Assembly (NCBI GenBank): GCA_946481585.1
Contig: CAMLOF010000139.1
Location: 1-7,802 of the forward strand
Direction of reading: 5' to 3'
DNA: 7,802 bases
Origin: an uncultured Macromonas sp.
GTDB lineage: Bacteria; Pseudomonadota; Gammaproteobacteria; Burkholderiales; Burkholderiaceae
The notes beneath the pieces were generated by a model. The model ran no database searches, was not told where the DNA came from, and saw nothing but the letters and a program-made list of their open reading frames with translations. How positions within the stretch are numbered: position 1 is the stretch's first letter; every line of letters begins with the position of its first letter. Below, one piece after another: positions 6,933-7,802 of the stretch. The translations under genes were made by a program, and so were the position numbers.

Positions 6933-7319
6933 ATGAACCTTCACAAATCCCGAGCGCCTTATGCCGACCGCTGCCCCATCCGAGACGTGCTTGACCGGCT
7001 GGGTGACCGCTGGAGCATGCTGGTATTGCTGGTACTGGAAGAAGGCGGAACGCTGCGTTTTTCGGCGCTGAAGGCACGAATAGACGATATTTCGCAGCGC
7101 ATGCTGGCGCAGACCCTACGGCGACTTGAGCAGGACGGACTGGTATCGCGCACCGTCCACCCGACTGTGCCCCCAAAGGTGGAGTACGCCCTCACGCCTC
7201 TGGGGTTTTCTTTCCTGAAGCCACTCCGCGGACTGGAAGCCTGGGCGACCGAACACCACGAGCAGGTGCGACAAGCCCGCGCAGCCTACGTGGCCCCGCA
7301 GCGGGCAGAGGCCCTCTGA
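6933..7319 (+). CDS. HxlR-family redox-type transcriptional regulator (QorR/YtfH-like)
   Basis: A 128-residue winged-helix regulator. CPIRDVLDRLGDRWSMLVL (14-32) is the HxlR signature. The recognition region is near ISQRMLAQTLRRLEQDGLV (53-71), and the wing and following helix near PKVEYALTPLG (81-91). Cys14 is the only cysteine and sits where HxlR regulators such as QorR and YodB carry their redox-active thiol. ATG 6933 is preferred over the adjacent ATG 6930 because AAGGA (6921-6925) then has a 7-nt spacer. A longer in-frame opening from 6807 is rejected because it would overlap qorB and add unrelated residues. It is divergent from the quinone oxidoreductase, like E. coli ytfH beside ytfG, so it probably represses that gene and itself until oxidised or quinone-modified. 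Its stop lies 12 bp from convergent hprK. Confidence 0.85.
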   Translation: MNLHKSRAPYADRCPIRDVLDRLGDRWSMLVLLVLEEGGTLRFSALKARIDDISQRMLAQTLRRLEQDGLVSRTVHPTVPPKVEYALTPLGFSFLKPLRGLEAWATEHHEQVRQARAAYVAPQRAEAL

Positions 7320-7331
7320 ATACTGAGTCTT

Positions 7332-7802
7332 TCAGGCTCCGCGCATCATCGCGTCGCGCTGACGCTGCACGAATTCCTGGTAGGTGTCGATACCACGCAA
7401 CTGCAGGATGGTGTTGCGCACAGCCGCTTCCACCAGCACAGCCATGTTGCGGCCCGCCACCACCTGAATCACCGCCTTGCGCACCGCCACACCCAGCACA
7501 TCCTGGTACAACGGCTCGTGGGGCAGGCGATCGTAGTCGCGCTCCATGGTCTCTTTGCGCACCAGATGCACGATCAGGCGCAGGCGCATCTTGCGGCGCA
7601 CGGCCGTCTCGCCAAAAATCGCCTTGATGTCCAGCAGGCCGATGCCGCGCACCTCCAGCAGGTTTTGCAGCAGATCGGGGCAACGCCCTTCCAGCGTGGT
7701 CTGGTTGACGCGGTGGAAATCCACGGCATCGTCAGCCACCAGGCCGTGCCCGCGAGAAATCAGTTCCAGCCCCAGCTCGCTCTTGCCCAGGCCAGACTCA
7801 CC
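7332..7802 (-). CDS. hprK: HPr kinase/phosphorylase, C-terminal part
   Basis: The last 156 residues of HprK; the N-terminal domain lies beyond the right edge. The visible part opens exactly with the Walker A loop GESGLGKS, then LVADDAVDF with the paired Asp residues of the active site. Next comes the HprK signature [18 protein letters not shown] (fragment residues 48-65) and [21 protein letters not shown] (117-137). The family phosphorylates, and dephosphorylates by phosphorolysis, a serine of HPr. In proteobacteria it usually serves a reduced, regulatory phosphotransferase system with EIIA-Ntr (ptsN), often encoded next to it; whether ptsN lies to the right cannot be seen. The end MMRGA just before the TGA at 7334-7332 is intact. 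It is convergent with the HxlR gene, with no terminator evident. Confidence 0.95.
   Translation of the reverse strand, partial: GESGLGKSELGLELISRGHGLVADDAVDFHRVNQTTLEGRCPDLLQNLLEVRGIGLLDIKAIFGETAVRRKMRLRLIVHLVRKETMERDYDRLPHEPLYQDVLGVAVRKAVIQVVAGRNMAVLVEAAVRNTILQLRGIDTYQEFVQRQRDAMMRGA

Noticed and set aside
7316..7335. Small hairpin CTGAA/TTCAG between hxlR and hprK as a bidirectional terminator
   Set aside because: It has only a 5-bp AT-containing stem with a 10-nt loop and no adjacent T-run, which is too weak to call.
1..7802. Search for a defence system, mobile element, CRISPR array, tRNA or phage genes
   Set aside because: No repeat-spacer pattern, transposase, integrase, tRNA cloverleaf or toxin-antitoxin signature was seen. 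All long coding regions are accounted for by recognised families.

Overview
The window reads as ordinary chromosome from a GC-rich betaproteobacterium, most likely Burkholderiales/Comamonadaceae (Acidovorax-like). This rests on the protein families and gene order (fur divergent from bamE, then dapB, leuS, lptE; hprK nearby; a DUF2917 gene beside a MocR/GntR-type regulator). No database search was possible, so the genus is inference. I see no tRNA, rRNA, CRISPR array, transposase or insertion sequence.

Layout, left to right. (1) 1-120, minus: the first 40 codons of a GntR/MocR-like regulator. (2) 121-303: a divergent control region with a promoter candidate, a 10-bp palindrome and repeated CACAG/CTGTG pentamers. 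(3) 304-642, plus: a 112-residue DUF2917 protein whose end overlaps the end of lptE by 35 bp. (4) 608-5311, minus: a probable operon transcribed bamE > dapB > leuS > lptE, with gaps of 6, 19 and 23 bp. It joins outer-membrane assembly lipoproteins to lysine/peptidoglycan-precursor synthesis and leucyl-tRNA charging. (5) 5312-5463: the shared bamE/fur control region. (6) 5464-5898, plus: fur. (7) 5909-6817, minus, and 6933-7319, plus: a divergent pair of a QorB/YtfG-like NAD(P)H:quinone oxidoreductase and an HxlR-family regulator with a single N-terminal cysteine. A 22-bp near-perfect palindrome abuts the regulator's ribosome binding site. (8) 7332-7802, minus: the C-terminal half of HPr kinase/phosphorylase, cut by the window edge at its Walker A motif.

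How the genes fit together: the central block is housekeeping. LptE and BamE serve the two outer-membrane assembly machines (LPS transport and beta-barrel insertion). DapB feeds meso-diaminopimelate and lysine. Fur is the iron regulator. The qorB/hxlR pair looks like a self-contained redox or quinone-stress switch lying between fur and hprK with only 10 and 12 bp to its convergent neighbours.

I do not see a clearly new system. The most interesting signals are regulatory: the hxlR operator, the possibly leaderless MocR-like promoter with a palindrome in its spacer, the repeat-rich MocR/DUF2917 intergenic region, and mutually exclusive hairpins in the fur leader. A TMSKS variant of the LeuRS KMSKS loop and the absence of holA after lptE are secondary points.
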